Positions 1-9,654 are shown, numbered from the stretch's first letter. The stretch: 64,000 nucleotides of DNA from Pirellulaceae bacterium (GCA_020852965.1 JADYZV010000028.1:90769-154768), one strand, 5' to 3'. The notes: generated by a model from the sequence alone, not told the origin. Numbers and translations are program-made.

Positions 1-10
1 AACTCGGATA

Positions 11-60
11 GTTTATGAGCACCTAAACCAAGCTGTGTGGTTCAACGAGCGCGCGGGAGC
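11..60. repeat. Two-module dispersed repeat upstream of treZ
   Basis: Two short modules lie side by side here. Bases 11-36 (ending CAAGCTGT) match the reverse complement of about 11419-11445 at 20 of 23 compared positions. Bases 37-58 (GGTTCAACGAGCGCG...) resemble 11390-11410. At the second locus the same modules are adjacent but in a different relative orientation, so this looks like pieces of a mobile or recombining repeat. The treZ start follows about 28 bases later. No gene is visible in bases 1-87. Confidence 0.5.
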
Positions 61-87
61 TCATGAAGAACCCATCGAACGGAAGAT

Positions 88-1983
88 ATGAAGTACCCAA
101 CTCAAAACAAAACTCACCAATCCACGGTGAAAGCGGCCCAACGACATACACAGCTCGGCGCGATCGTCACAGCTACGCAGACACGCTTCCGAGTATGGGC
201 TCCCGACCATTCGCAGTTGACACTCGAGCTGGTTCGACCGCAACTCGCATCGTCGGCACCAGGCCAGGCGGTCGCGCCTGAGCTATTCCCTATGAGCTCG
301 GCCGCCGACGGCTACCATGAGCTCGAACTCCCCGAACCACTCACGGGCTGCACCTATCAGTACGTCTTTCCCGATGGTCGCAAACGCCCCGATTTGTCCA
401 GCCGCTTCCAACCGGCAGGCGTGCATGGCCCATCGCAAGTTGTCGACCCCAGTCGCTATCCATGGCGAGACCAACAGTGGCAAGGAGTGGCCAAGAGTGA
501 CTTGATCATCTACGAACTGCACTTGGGCGCCTTTACCGAGGCTGGGACTTATCAAGCCGCCTGCGAGCGGCTACCGCAACTAAAAGAACTGGGCATCACC
601 GCTATTGAATTGATGCCGTTGGCTGAATCGGCCGGAAATTGGAATTGGGGCTACGACGGCGTGCAGTTTTTCGCTCCACAGCATACCTACGGCACTCCAG
701 ATGACTTTCGACACCTGGTCGACACGGCCCACCAACTCGGCTTGGCGGTCCTATTAGACGTGGTCTACAACCACGTCGGCCCCGAAGGGAATTATTTTCG
801 CGACTTTGGCCCCAGCATCTCGGAGAAGCACTCGACGGCCTGGGGCGATGCCCCCAACTTTGACAGCCACGATACGGCGACTTCTGCGGCCGTGCGCGAC
901 TACTTTTTAGCCAACGTGAGCTATTGGATCGACGAATTTCATTTGGATGGTTTGCGTGTTGACGCAATTCATTGCATGGCTGACGAGAGCTCCCCTCATA
1001 TCGTTACAGAGATTGCTGAGACGTTCTGCTCTCTGCGTGAGCGGACATCGTGGCATCTGCATCTGATCGCTGAATCGAACGTATACGACGCGCGCATGCT
1101 TCAGCCGCTCGACGGCGGTGGGCATGGCTATGACGCCCAGTGGTGCGACGATTTCCTACACTCGGTCTTTGCCGTGTTGCGTCCGGGCGAGCAGATGTCG
1201 CAGCGCGTCTACCATGGCGAAGACTTGCAATCGACCTTACACCGCGGCTATATCTTTTCCGGTAGCCTTAGTATGCCTCGCCAGCGCATATCGCTAGAGG
1301 AAGATCCGCACCGCGCCGACCTGACCTCGTTGGTATTCTCGATTCAGAATCACGACTTCATTGGCAATCATCCGTTGGGGCAGCGCCTGCACAATCTGAC
1401 CAGCCACGATGCGCATCGCGCGGCTGCCACGTTGCTGCTCCTGTACCCGGCGATCCCGATGTTGTTCATGGGCGAGGAGTTCGCATCGCCACACCCGTTT
1501 TATTTTTTTGTCGACTACAGCGATCCACGAATGCGCGAAGCGGTCGAACGAGGTCGTCGTGCCGAATATCCGCAGCACGACTGGTCGGGTGGCGCTTCCC
1601 CACTATCCCCTGCCGCCTTCCATGCATCGAAAATTGGCCCTACCTTGGAGGGCAATTCACAGACGCTGGCTTGGTATCAAAGGTTGATCGCTCTGCGGAC
1701 CGAGTGGCGAAAGCTTGGCCTAGTAACAGGCGACACGCTGCACAGTCACTGGTTGATCGACCAACAAACGGCAGTGCTGCATTACCGGTTGAGTGACGCA
1801 GTACGTTTTGTCGTTGCGCGACTGAGTAGTCGAGTCATGCAACATGCTCCATTAGCAATGCGATTAGATGGAGAGGTGGAATTTAGTCAAAACTGCGATG
1901 CGGATAGCGCGACGGGTGAATTGACCGTGCATGAAAACGGAATCGCGATCGGTCGCGGTAGGGTGGAAGCGGAAGCCCGTTGA
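88..1983 (+). CDS. treZ: Malto-oligosyltrehalose trehalohydrolase
   Basis: Hydrolyses the maltooligosyl-trehalose made by TreY to release trehalose, in the cytoplasm. The 631-residue protein has an N-terminal beta-sandwich of the GH13 type (about 20-110, starting around TRFRVWAPD) and then a GH13 (beta/alpha)8 barrel. The typical TreZ/branching-type segment DVVYNHVGPEGNYF is present. The nucleophile is Asp292 in DGLRVDAIH, the general acid Glu329 in IAESN, and the third carboxylate Asp423 in QNHDFIGNH. Length is near the family norm (about 600). The ATG at 88 is the first plausible start. Its partner treY would have to be outside the window, because the neighbour on the 3' side is a convergent export operon. 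Identification is by motif recall, and I am confident of it. Confidence 0.93.
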   Translation: MKYPTQNKTHQSTVKAAQRHTQLGAIVTATQTRFRVWAPDHSQLTLELVRPQLASSAPGQAVAPELFPMSSAADGYHELELPEPLTGCTYQYVFPDGRKRPDLSSRFQPAGVHGPSQVVDPSRYPWRDQQWQGVAKSDLIIYELHLGAFTEAGTYQAACERLPQLKELGITAIELMPLAESAGNWNWGYDGVQFFAPQHTYGTPDDFRHLVDTAHQLGLAVLLDVVYNHVGPEGNYFRDFGPSISEKHSTAWGDAPNFDSHDTATSAAVRDYFLANVSYWIDEFHLDGLRVDAIHCMADESSPHIVTEIAETFCSLRERTSWHLHLIAESNVYDARMLQPLDGGGHGYDAQWCDDFLHSVFAVLRPGEQMSQRVYHGEDLQSTLHRGYIFSGSLSMPRQRISLEEDPHRADLTSLVFSIQNHDFIGNHPLGQRLHNLTSHDAHRAAATLLLLYPAIPMLFMGEEFASPHPFYFFVDYSDPRMREAVERGRRAEYPQHDWSGGASPLSPAAFHASKIGPTLEGNSQTLAWYQRLIALRTEWRKLGLVTGDTLHSHWLIDQQTAVLHYRLSDAVRFVVARLSSRVMQHAPLAMRLDGEVEFSQNCDADSATGELTVHENGIAIGRGRVEAEAR

Positions 1984-2030
1984 AGTCATGGCCTATTGCG
2001 CTGCCGATTTGCCCCTCCCCCCCAGCCCCT

Positions 2031-2050
2031 CTCCCCAGAGTACTGGGGCG
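2031..2050. terminator. Small hairpin between convergent treZ and permease genes
   Basis: CCCCAG-AGTA-CTGGGG forms a 6-bp stem with a 4-base loop, 50 bases after the treZ stop and about 75 bases beyond the 3' end of the convergent permease gene. There is no U-tract, so a bidirectional terminator role is only a guess. A similar CAGAGTACTGGGG string recurs near 34854. Confidence 0.3.
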
Positions 2051-2121
2051 CGGAGAGCCAGGATTCTTAAAGTGTTGGTGAAGAATTTGGGCAGAGTTTC
2101 TTTCGGGAACGATCGACGCTC

Positions 2122-3402
2122 TTAGCCGCGGCGGAGGGCTTCGATGGGGTCGAGCCGAGCGGCTTGGCGAGCAGGGTAGATGCCGAAGATGATGCCGACC
2201 GCCAATGAGACGCTGGCGGCTATGACGACCGACCAAGGTGTAATCAGCGTCTCCATGCCAGCAAAATACCCCACGATACTCGGCGTGGCCAAACCGATGA
2301 TCACTCCCATGGCCGTTCCGAAGAGCGACAGCGAAGCGGTTTCGATTAGGAACTGCAAAATGATATCGGACTGCTTTGCGCCCAGCGCGCGACGAATGCC
2401 GATCTCGCGCGTTCGCTCGCTGACGGTGGCCAGCATGATGTTCATGATGCCGATACCACCAACCAACAGTGAAATGGCCGCAGTCGCCCCTAACACAAAG
2501 TTGAAGATGCGCTGCGTGGCTTGGGCCTGTTCGAGCAGATCGAGCGGCACCGTCAGCGCATAGTCTTTGTTGGTATGGAATTTGGCGATCAAGCCTTCGA
2601 GCGCAGCGGCCGTCGATTTGACTTGAAAGCGATCGACGACTTCCACTGTGATTTGGCTCAATTCCAGCCGTTGGCGTGAAAAACTCCCCTGCTCGCGCTT
2701 TTCGATCACGTCACCGATACGACTGCGGTCCGTGGTCAGCGGAATGACGACATCCAGGTTCAAGTCTTGTGCCGATAAACTTGAACCAACGCCCGCTGAC
2801 GGCGTTTTGTATCCCAACACGCCGACGATGCGAAAGAAGTGCTGGCCACCGATTAGAATGGACTTGCCCAGCGGCGATGATCCGCGAAAGATCTTGGTGG
2901 CAATGTCTTCACCAACGACACAGACGTTGCTGCGATTGTCCAGATCGGCTTGTTCTAGAAAACGTCCACGAGCGATCCTTAATTTGTTGGTTGCGAAATA
3001 GCTTGGGTAGACGCCAACCAAACGAGCGCTGATCGTTTCAGCACCATAGCGCACCTCTTGTGGGAATTCTCGCAAAGGGGTAACGTCCACGACTGAGGTC
3101 AGGGTCTCTTGAATACGTCGCAGATCATCGTAGGTCAAACCATAGCTCTGCACGAACGAGCGGTAGTTAATCTCTTGATCGCTGGCGGTTGGTTTGACGC
3201 TGCGGACGATGACATTGTTAATTCCCAAGGCGGCGATCTGGCGTTGGGCTTGTTGGCTGGCCCCTTCGGCTACTGCCAACATGACAATTACGCTAGCCAC
3301 CCCGAAGACCAGGCCCAACACGGTAAGCAGCGAGCGGAGCTTGTGCATCATCACACCGCGAATCGCCATTTGGAACATGGCGAGACTATTGGCGACGCGC
3401 AT
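2122..3402 (-). CDS. ABC transporter permease, MacB/FtsX type (no ATPase domain)
   Basis: Membrane subunit of a MacB-like export system. It has an N-terminal membrane helix (about 15-45) preceded by the family start MAIRGVMMHKLRSLLT, a large periplasmic core domain (about 50-290), and the C-terminal FtsX domain with three helices (about 300-415). That domain contains the conserved EIGIRRALGAK segment and ends in DPIEALRRG. The 426 residues contain no nucleotide-binding domain, so an ATPase must be supplied in trans. The ATG overlaps the stop of the upstream adaptor gene by one base (TAATG), which indicates translational coupling. With the adaptor and TolC genes it forms a three-gene minus-strand operon for tripartite efflux or secretion. 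The substrate is unknown. Confidence 0.88.
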   Translation of the reverse strand: MRVANSLAMFQMAIRGVMMHKLRSLLTVLGLVFGVASVIVMLAVAEGASQQAQRQIAALGINNVIVRSVKPTASDQEINYRSFVQSYGLTYDDLRRIQETLTSVVDVTPLREFPQEVRYGAETISARLVGVYPSYFATNKLRIARGRFLEQADLDNRSNVCVVGEDIATKIFRGSSPLGKSILIGGQHFFRIVGVLGYKTPSAGVGSSLSAQDLNLDVVIPLTTDRSRIGDVIEKREQGSFSRQRLELSQITVEVVDRFQVKSTAAALEGLIAKFHTNKDYALTVPLDLLEQAQATQRIFNFVLGATAAISLLVGGIGIMNIMLATVSERTREIGIRRALGAKQSDIILQFLIETASLSLFGTAMGVIIGLATPSIVGYFAGMETLITPWSVVIAASVSLAVGIIFGIYPARQAARLDPIEALRRG

Positions 3403-4967
3403 TAGGCCTCTCCCGATGCGGTTGGCCCGCCTGCGACGGGAGCGGACGGGGGCGCTGTTGGGGTAGCTTCATCCGCTTGCTCCGCATCGTCATCGGAGCG
3501 TTCTGCTTCTGCAAAGTCGGCAGTGCCCCGTTGATAGGCGTCGAGCGCGACGACTTCATCCTCGCTGAGTCCTTCGACGATCTCGATAAACGAGTGGGTC
3601 ATGCGACCCGTTTTCACTGCGCGTCGCTCTCCACGATCGCCGGTCATGACATAGACAAAGGAGCGTTGAAAGTGTTCTGTAATCGCACCGATCGGAACCG
3701 CGACGACATCCTCATAAGTCCCCACCAGAATATCGACTTCGGCCGTCATCCCCGGCTTGATGGCCATCCCGCTAGGGATCTCTTCGATAATGATTTTCGC
3801 ATCGTAATTCATAGCATCGGAATAGCTGCTGGCCGCCAATTCGGAGACATAGGATACGGTCCCGCTGAGCTTCATATCGGAAAATGCATCTAAGCGAATG
3901 GTTGCCTTTTGGCCAACGCGAATGCGATCGACGACGGATTCGTGAATGTTCGCCTTGACCTGCATGTTGTTCATGTCGGGCAAGTAATAGATATCTTGCT
4001 GAGAGCGGACGGTGGTCCCTTCACGAATTCTCTCTGACGGGTCATACCACCGTTCGTTGGCGTAGGCCACCGTGCCATCTTGAGCGGCGATCAGCGTACA
4101 TTTCTCTTTGATGGCCATCTGTTCTTGCAACTGCTGTTCGTAGAGGGCGACAGCATTCTTAGCATTCTCGACCGCCGCCTCCGCCTTCAAACGTTCGGCA
4201 GTTGCTGTGGTCTTGGCGCGTTCGACCTTACGCTTGGCTTCGATGGCTTTGGCATCGTATTCGGTGCTCTTGCGCACGTAGTCGTACGTCACTAGCACAT
4301 CGAGCTTTCGTTCGTCGCGTTCGACTTGAAATGCGATACTATCTTGCCGAAGTTGAATTTCACGCAATTCCTGCGGTGAACGATAGCCCTTCTTGACCAG
4401 TGTCTCGATGTTATAGCGCTCGTCGCGCACTTTTTCCAGCAGTGCCATCCCCTCCTTGATGGCGCGTTCCATATCCGCTTGTTCGGCCTTGAAGTCGCCG
4501 TCCTTATATTTCACTAAGTCTAAGTCGGCCAGTGTCAATTCCAACTCGGCAGCGGCAACGTCGCTCTCACCCTTGTTGAGTTGGATATCGAGTTCCTGCT
4601 TGGACTGTTCGAGCTTTCCCTTAGCTTCATTCAACTGCACCTCTTTCTCAGCGATCGAGCGGTCGACCTCTTCCGCTTCGAGCTGCGCAACAACTTCTCC
4701 CTTTTTGACGAGCGCCCCTTCCGGTTTGATGAAGATGATTTTGTTCTGCCAACCGGGTAGTTCGCACTTGCCATAGACGGTGTTTTGACTCTCCACCGTC
4801 CCACGTTCCACCACTCGGTCTTCGATCGTGCGCCGTTGCACGGTGTGGACTGCGGAGGCATTAGGGTCGACTGGGCCGCCACCCAGCAACTTCGGAAGCC
4901 GGTAGGCCGCAAAGCCAGCACCAACTAAGACAAGTGCCAGTAGCAGTAATCGGAATAGAATCTTCAT
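3402..4967 (-). CDS. HlyD/MacA-family periplasmic adaptor
   Basis: Links the inner-membrane permease encoded next to it with the TolC-like outer-membrane protein. The start chosen at 4967 gives a protein of 521 residues that begins MKILFRLLLLALVLVG, an N-terminal membrane anchor. The longest frame begins at 5078, but its extra 37 residues would precede the anchor and look non-native. After a biotinyl-lipoyl half (KPEGALVKKGEVVAQLE) comes a long helical hairpin rich in Lys, Glu and Ala (about 100-310). A second lipoyl half and beta-barrel follow (GMAIKPGMTAEVDILVG), with an acidic/Ala-Pro tail. It overlaps the downstream permease start by one base. Substrate unknown. Confidence 0.87.
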   Translation of the reverse strand: MKILFRLLLLALVLVGAGFAAYRLPKLLGGGPVDPNASAVHTVQRRTIEDRVVERGTVESQNTVYGKCELPGWQNKIIFIKPEGALVKKGEVVAQLEAEEVDRSIAEKEVQLNEAKGKLEQSKQELDIQLNKGESDVAAAELELTLADLDLVKYKDGDFKAEQADMERAIKEGMALLEKVRDERYNIETLVKKGYRSPQELREIQLRQDSIAFQVERDERKLDVLVTYDYVRKSTEYDAKAIEAKRKVERAKTTATAERLKAEAAVENAKNAVALYEQQLQEQMAIKEKCTLIAAQDGTVAYANERWYDPSERIREGTTVRSQQDIYYLPDMNNMQVKANIHESVVDRIRVGQKATIRLDAFSDMKLSGTVSYVSELAASSYSDAMNYDAKIIIEEIPSGMAIKPGMTAEVDILVGTYEDVVAVPIGAITEHFQRSFVYVMTGDRGERRAVKTGRMTHSFIEIVEGLSEDEVVALDAYQRGTADFAEAERSDDDAEQADEATPTAPPSAPVAGGPTASGEA

Positions 4968-5187
4968 AAGAGTCGATTGTGGGATGGTAGTGCGGATCTG
5001 TACTTGGTGAGCATCATTCGTCACATTGGTTGGAGCATAGCCTTCAGGCGGTTTCGGGAGGCGCGAGGATCGGCTCAAGCCTTGACTCCAGCGCTAACGT
5101 ACACGCCTTTCGGCAATGTTTTGCGGTTGTACCAAAGCGTAGACGATTAATTCAATTCTACCCCAAATGTGTGACTCGAGTCCAAAA

Positions 5188-7821
5188 TCAACGATTTGGC
5201 GGGGGAGCCAGGTCGATCACTTCAGCCGGCCGGATCGACTCCCCCTCTCCCAACTCCCCCTCTCCCAACTCCCCAGCCGGCTCATAGTTGAGCTCAGCGA
5301 TGGTCTCGTCCTCGGATGCTTCGATTGCCGCGCTGGAGGCTGGCACCCCACTAGGATCGACCCAGCCAGGTGGGAAGTATTCGGGGTCAATATCTGTAAA
5401 GCGAGCTAGCTCTTGCAAACCGGTTTCAGCATTGCTCCATTCCCCCTGGTCGTCCAAGTACAGCATCTCGAGGGCAACGAACAAGCGCATCTTCTGCACA
5501 CGATAGTCGATCCAGTTCGAGATGAGGTTGTTCTTGGCGTCGAGCATGCCTTGCAGGGCTTGCAGCAGGAACAACGTCAGATTCGAGCCTGCCGAACTGT
5601 TGGTACGCAGATCGATCTGCGCTTGATCGACTTGGCGCGTCGCAGCCACCAATTGCTGACGAGCAATTTGGAAATTGAGGCGCCGCAGTTTCAATTGTCG
5701 CAGAATCGAACGCACTTCGTTGGAGACCTGATCTTTATCCGCCACATAGGAACGGCTGATACGCTGATAGGCGATCTGTTGCGCTCGAAAGAAGTTGCGT
5801 TCGTTGAGTCGATTGAGCGGACCATCGAACTGAGCCCCGACGCGGTAGGTATTGGCAGACGAGTCGAAGCGAAGGGCATTGTTCTTGCTCGGATCGCTTC
5901 CTACGGCGACGCTGCCGGTGACGCTCAGGTCGCTTTGCAGCGCATCGGCGGCCACCTCTACTTTACGGAACGCGTCCATCACAGCGGCTTGGCTATTCAT
6001 CAGATCGAGCCGATTGCGGTGTGCAAAAGTGATCGCCCTTTGCTCTTGGATCTCGAACGGTTCGAGCTCGATGAGAAACATACGTATCTGCGATTGAGTC
6101 ACATAGATTTCGTCGAGCTCCTCGCGCAGGTTTCGGCCTACTGCACTCTGCATCGCTTCGGTAGCCAGCAACTCCGGTTTAACCTCTTCCTTCTCGGCAC
6201 GTTCTGCGATCCGCTGCGCCTGACTGAGCTCAGCGGCTGGTGGTTTCGGTTCGTCACTCTCCGGCGGGAGCTTGTCGTAGTCTTCCAAAGATTTGAGCAA
6301 ATCGCGATCGAATGCTTCGCGTTGGGCAACAACTTGCTGCTGTTCGAGCAAGCGTTCTTCGATCCGCTCAGCCAGTGCAAGCTGTTGTTGGTGGTCGAGC
6401 AAGTCGTCGATCCCTAAGCTACCCGTGTCGACTGCCTCCAAGCGCGCAAGCCACTTCGCCAAATCTTCTGCCAAGCCAGGCAGCAACTCGTCCGCTTGGT
6501 CACGCAGCGTTTTATACTGTTCAAAGCCTTTGAGCAGAACTTCGCGCGGCGCAACGTCCGGCGCTAGGTACTGCACCAAAGACAGATACAACTCGTCTGC
6601 CTGCGACTGCAATGCTTCGATCTCTGGCGAAACCAACTCAAACGGCTCCAGCAACGATTCGTCGATTTTGAAGGGTACCCAAGGGGGCAAACCCAATCGA
6701 AACTTGAATTGATCCAGAGATGCAATGAGGCTCTGCTCAGAGGACAACAACGACAGCCTTGCGTTCTGATACTGGATGAACACCTGGTCGGATTGAATCT
6801 GCGAGGCCATCTTCAGTGTGACCAACTGTTCATATTCGCGCAAGTTGCGTTGCAGATTGGCGACGTTGGAACGCGTATTGTGGATCGCTTGGACTTGCGT
6901 CAACAGACTGAGATATTCGCTGGACACTGCCAAATGAAACGTGCGCCGGAATCGCGCGAAGTCGCGCACTCCGTAGAGCAGATTGCGTTCGGCCTGCGTC
7001 AGGTTTTCCAGACGCACGTGACGAAACGCGCCCCGCAGAAGCGGCTGGGTAAAGTTGGTGACCAGCGCCGCCGAGCCACCTTGGACGCTCCCCGTACCAA
7101 AATCCCAGAAGAGACTATTGAGCACGCCGGTTGCGAACTGTCCGCCGCCAGCCAAATTGCGCGACAGACCAAGTCGATCGGAGACTTGCAATTGCTTCTG
7201 ATTCCCAAGGTCGGCACCCGTGGCAGTATAGTTGGTCCCCACTCCGCCAGCCCACTGGGTATCAAATTCAAAGCGATTACCCGACAAGGCCAACGCCGTC
7301 ACGTAAACTTGTTCGAATTGCGTCTGGTAGTCGCGACTGTGCAGCAGTGCCAAGTCGATCGCTAGTGGCTGCGTCAAAGAAATCTGGCTCTCGGCATCGC
7401 GAGGTAAGTAGTCGATCCAGATCGGATTTTCGGTATGCCCCTGGGTCGGAATTTTGGAATAGTACTTGGTATTGTTGAAACCGTCGGGACAGTCCATGAA
7501 TTGATGAGCCGCACGATCATCGATCGGTTTTGGCGCACACTCGAGCGCTGAGGTCACTCGCATGCGTGACTCGGGTTGTGGTTCAACGGTTCGCGTAGGC
7601 AGCTCCCAAAGAGGGTCGAGCTGTCGACTCTCTACCAAACAGTAGGCTTCTTTGTCGGCGCGCAGGGTGTACTTAGAGCGCGTGCAACCCACTAGATTGC
7701 CAAGCACAAACACGATGCATGCGAAGGCAGTGGCAGCAGACAGCCGCAGTATTATTGCGCTTCGATCGGTTGGCGGATACGGCAATGGTACACCGGACAA
7801 ATTCGAGCCTGAGAATTTCAC
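5188..7821 (-). CDS. TolC-family outer-membrane efflux lipoprotein, unusually long
   Basis: Outer-membrane channel of the tripartite system encoded downstream. An N-terminal hydrophobic segment (about 22-44) ends at LVGC, a lipobox with the acylated Cys at residue 46. The planctomycete-type segment TRSKYTLRADKEAYC follows. Two outer-membrane-efflux-type halves are visible: about 140-390 and about 600-790. They are separated by a roughly 200-residue Glu/Leu/Gln-rich, probably coiled-coil insertion (about 395-595). That explains the 877 residues against the usual 430-500. The C-terminal tail holds a short in-frame repeat (GELGE twice) from a 15-bp DNA duplication at about 5241-5275. The gene begins about 220 bases before the adaptor start. 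A shorter start is possible, but the lipobox needs a hydrophobic leader. Confidence 0.85.
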   Translation of the reverse strand: MKFSGSNLSGVPLPYPPTDRSAIILRLSAATAFACIVFVLGNLVGCTRSKYTLRADKEAYCLVESRQLDPLWELPTRTVEPQPESRMRVTSALECAPKPIDDRAAHQFMDCPDGFNNTKYYSKIPTQGHTENPIWIDYLPRDAESQISLTQPLAIDLALLHSRDYQTQFEQVYVTALALSGNRFEFDTQWAGGVGTNYTATGADLGNQKQLQVSDRLGLSRNLAGGGQFATGVLNSLFWDFGTGSVQGGSAALVTNFTQPLLRGAFRHVRLENLTQAERNLLYGVRDFARFRRTFHLAVSSEYLSLLTQVQAIHNTRSNVANLQRNLREYEQLVTLKMASQIQSDQVFIQYQNARLSLLSSEQSLIASLDQFKFRLGLPPWVPFKIDESLLEPFELVSPEIEALQSQADELYLSLVQYLAPDVAPREVLLKGFEQYKTLRDQADELLPGLAEDLAKWLARLEAVDTGSLGIDDLLDHQQQLALAERIEERLLEQQQVVAQREAFDRDLLKSLEDYDKLPPESDEPKPPAAELSQAQRIAERAEKEEVKPELLATEAMQSAVGRNLREELDEIYVTQSQIRMFLIELEPFEIQEQRAITFAHRNRLDLMNSQAAVMDAFRKVEVAADALQSDLSVTGSVAVGSDPSKNNALRFDSSANTYRVGAQFDGPLNRLNERNFFRAQQIAYQRISRSYVADKDQVSNEVRSILRQLKLRRLNFQIARQQLVAATRQVDQAQIDLRTNSSAGSNLTLFLLQALQGMLDAKNNLISNWIDYRVQKMRLFVALEMLYLDDQGEWSNAETGLQELARFTDIDPEYFPPGWVDPSGVPASSAAIEASEDETIAELNYEPAGELGEGELGEGESIRPAEVIDLAPPPNR

Positions 7822-7942
7822 GAAGGGTTTTTGCTAGCTATCTGCGGCGCGCACCTTGAGTGCATACCAAAGGACTATTCGTCAAACCCTCACTAACCCT
7901 TCCCGTTAAAAGCATCGACTTAGTGTAGAAAGGCAGCATTCG

Positions 7943-8317
7943 GTGCCACCTAAGCGTTACAGTTTCACAACCAGTGCATCATCCACATCTAAATCTAGGG
8001 TAGTGGACTTCGACTACTTGATCTCGATTAATCGCAGTCAAGGCAACGAATGCCAAGCCAGCCGCACGCAATTTGAATTCATCGCTCGTAAATTGCGTGA
8101 GCCACTACCGACATTTGGTCTGCCACTTGTGCCACCCGACCCCGATGTCGCTTTGGACTTACAAGCAACGCTGGAGCGCGTCTATGTAGAAGGGAGCTAC
8201 ATGCTGCGCATCCCCTATGAGCAACCTTGCTTGCCGAGTCTATCCACGGGCGACAAACACTGGGCCCAGGAGCGCTGGACCGCATACCGCGCCGCGCACG
8301 GTGAATTGTTCCAGTGA
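7943..8317 (+). pseudogene. DUF4058 protein, C-terminal remnant
   Basis: The 124-residue frame matches what I recall of the C-terminal third of DUF4058 proteins. It has the REPLPTFGLPLVPPDPD segment, then a run of conserved Leu/Asp (ALDLQATLERVYVEGSYML), and ends near a Tyr/Pro-rich stretch. The family is normally about 250 residues, and the N-terminal two thirds are not visible in any frame between here and the TolC start at 7821. The first ~20 residues look unrelated (Ser/Thr-rich). I read it as a decayed fragment rather than a working gene. DUF4058 has no known function. The fragment is followed by a copy of the CCGACG hairpin repeat. Confidence 0.6.
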
Positions 8318-8408
8318 TTCGCGGTGCGAGGTTTGAAGACCCCAGCGAGTTTGACTCGTTGGTGAATGAGCTTTCTAGACAGCCGAAGTCACGCCGCCCC
8401 AGAACTTT

Positions 8409-8433
8409 CCGACGCGGAGCGTCGGGCCACATT
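8409..8433 (+). repeat. CCGACG hairpin repeat, single copy
   Basis: One slightly shortened copy of the dispersed element with stem CCGACG/CGTCGG followed by GCCACATT; the loop lacks one base. Other copies lie at 17055, 17133 and four times at 31769-31914. This copy sits between the DUF4058 remnant and the 3' end of kbl. Confidence 0.75.
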
Positions 8434-8469
8434 GAAGCCCTGCGAGAAGACCGCCTAAAGCCGCGCTCG

Positions 8470-9654
8470 TCAGATCAGCAATTCAGCTTTCGCCTCGGCG
8501 AACTTCTCGATGGCAAAGGTCAAGTCGTCGGTAGAGTGCGCTGCAGAGATTTGCGTGCGAATGCGCGCCTTGCCGTGTGGAACAACTGGGTACGAAAAGC
8601 CAATGACATACACTCCTTTCGCGAGCATAACTTCGGCCATCTTGCCGGCTAGTGCAGCCTCGCCAAGCATGACCGGCACGATCGGATGCTCGCCAGCTAG
8701 AATCTGCAAGCCGGTTCGTTGCATTGCTTCTCGAAAGAAGCTTGTATTCGCTGCCAGCTTGTCGCGAAGTTCTGTCGACTGGCTTAGGAGTTCGAGTGCC
8801 TGCAGCGACGCGGCGACAATCGGCGGGGCCAGCGAGTTAGAGAACAAGTAAGGGCGCGAACGCTGCCTGAGCAGCTCGATGATCTCCTTGCGTCCGCTGG
8901 TATAGCCGCCGCTGGCGCCACCGAGGGCTTTGCCGAGCGTACCGGTCAAGATGTCGACGCGCTGCATCACGCCACAGTGCTCATGCGTGCCGCGTCCACA
9001 CCGCCCCATGAAACCAACCGAGTGGGAATCGTCGACCATCACGAGTGCATCGTGCTTGTCGGCCAACTGGCAAATACCCGACAAGTCGGCGATACTGCCA
9101 TCCATCGAAAACACTCCGTCGGTCGCAATCATGCGAAAGCGCGCCGCGCGGGCCTCGACGAGCTTTTCTTCCAAGTCGGCTAGATCGTTGTTGCGATAAC
9201 GAAACCGCTGCGCCTTGCACAATCGCACTCCATCGATAATCGAGGCGTGGTTGAGTTCATCCGAGATGATCGCGTCTTGCTCGGTCAGCAGCGTCTCGAA
9301 TAGCCCTCCGTTGGCATCAAAACAGGACGAGTACAAGATCGTGTCCTCGGTCTCGAGGAATTCGCTGAGTCGTTGTTCGAGCTGTTTGTGAATCGACTGC
9401 GTGCCGCAAATAAATCGCACCGACGATAGTCCAAAGCCCCAACGATCGAGCGCAGCGTGGGCAGCTTGAATCAGCCCAGGATGGTCGGACAGGCCAAGAT
9501 AGTTGTTGGCGCACAAGTTGAGGACGCGGCGGCCTCCGGCGACTTCAATATGGGCATCTTGCGGAGTCGTAATGACTCGTTCGGGTTTATAGGTTCCAGC
9601 TTCGCGGATGGCGTCGAGCTGTTGAGCGATGTGCGCGATGTATTTGGTTGTCAT
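8470..9654 (-). CDS. kbl: Glycine C-acetyltransferase (2-amino-3-ketobutyrate CoA ligase)
   Basis: PLP enzyme that cleaves 2-amino-3-ketobutyrate with CoA to glycine and acetyl-CoA, the second step of threonine degradation. It is a class II alpha-oxoamine synthase of 394 residues, normal for the family. The PLP-lysine motif is [15 protein letters not shown] (Lys near residue 240), and [13 protein letters not shown] holds the aspartate that pairs with the pyridine ring. [10 protein letters not shown] is also characteristic. It lies downstream of tdh in the same direction. The 294-base gap between them contains an inverted-repeat element, so co-transcription is likely but not certain. Neighbouring oxoamine synthases (KAS, BioF) share the fold; the tdh neighbour settles the assignment. 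Confidence 0.95.
   Translation of the reverse strand: MTTKYIAHIAQQLDAIREAGTYKPERVITTPQDAHIEVAGGRRVLNLCANNYLGLSDHPGLIQAAHAALDRWGFGLSSVRFICGTQSIHKQLEQRLSEFLETEDTILYSSCFDANGGLFETLLTEQDAIISDELNHASIIDGVRLCKAQRFRYRNNDLADLEEKLVEARAARFRMIATDGVFSMDGSIADLSGICQLADKHDALVMVDDSHSVGFMGRCGRGTHEHCGVMQRVDILTGTLGKALGGASGGYTSGRKEIIELLRQRSRPYLFSNSLAPPIVAASLQALELLSQSTELRDKLAANTSFFREAMQRTGLQILAGEHPIVPVMLGEAALAGKMAEVMLAKGVYVIGFSYPVVPHGKARIRTQISAAHSTDDLTFAIEKFAEAKAELLI

Noticed and set aside
5413..6417. 334-codon plus-strand frame opposite the TolC gene
   Set aside because: The opposite strand carries a clear TolC homologue with lipobox; this frame is a GC-rich antisense shadow with no family features.
8314..8652. 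112-codon plus-strand frame
   Set aside because: It runs through a CCGACG repeat and overlaps the 3' end of kbl; no recognisable protein features.
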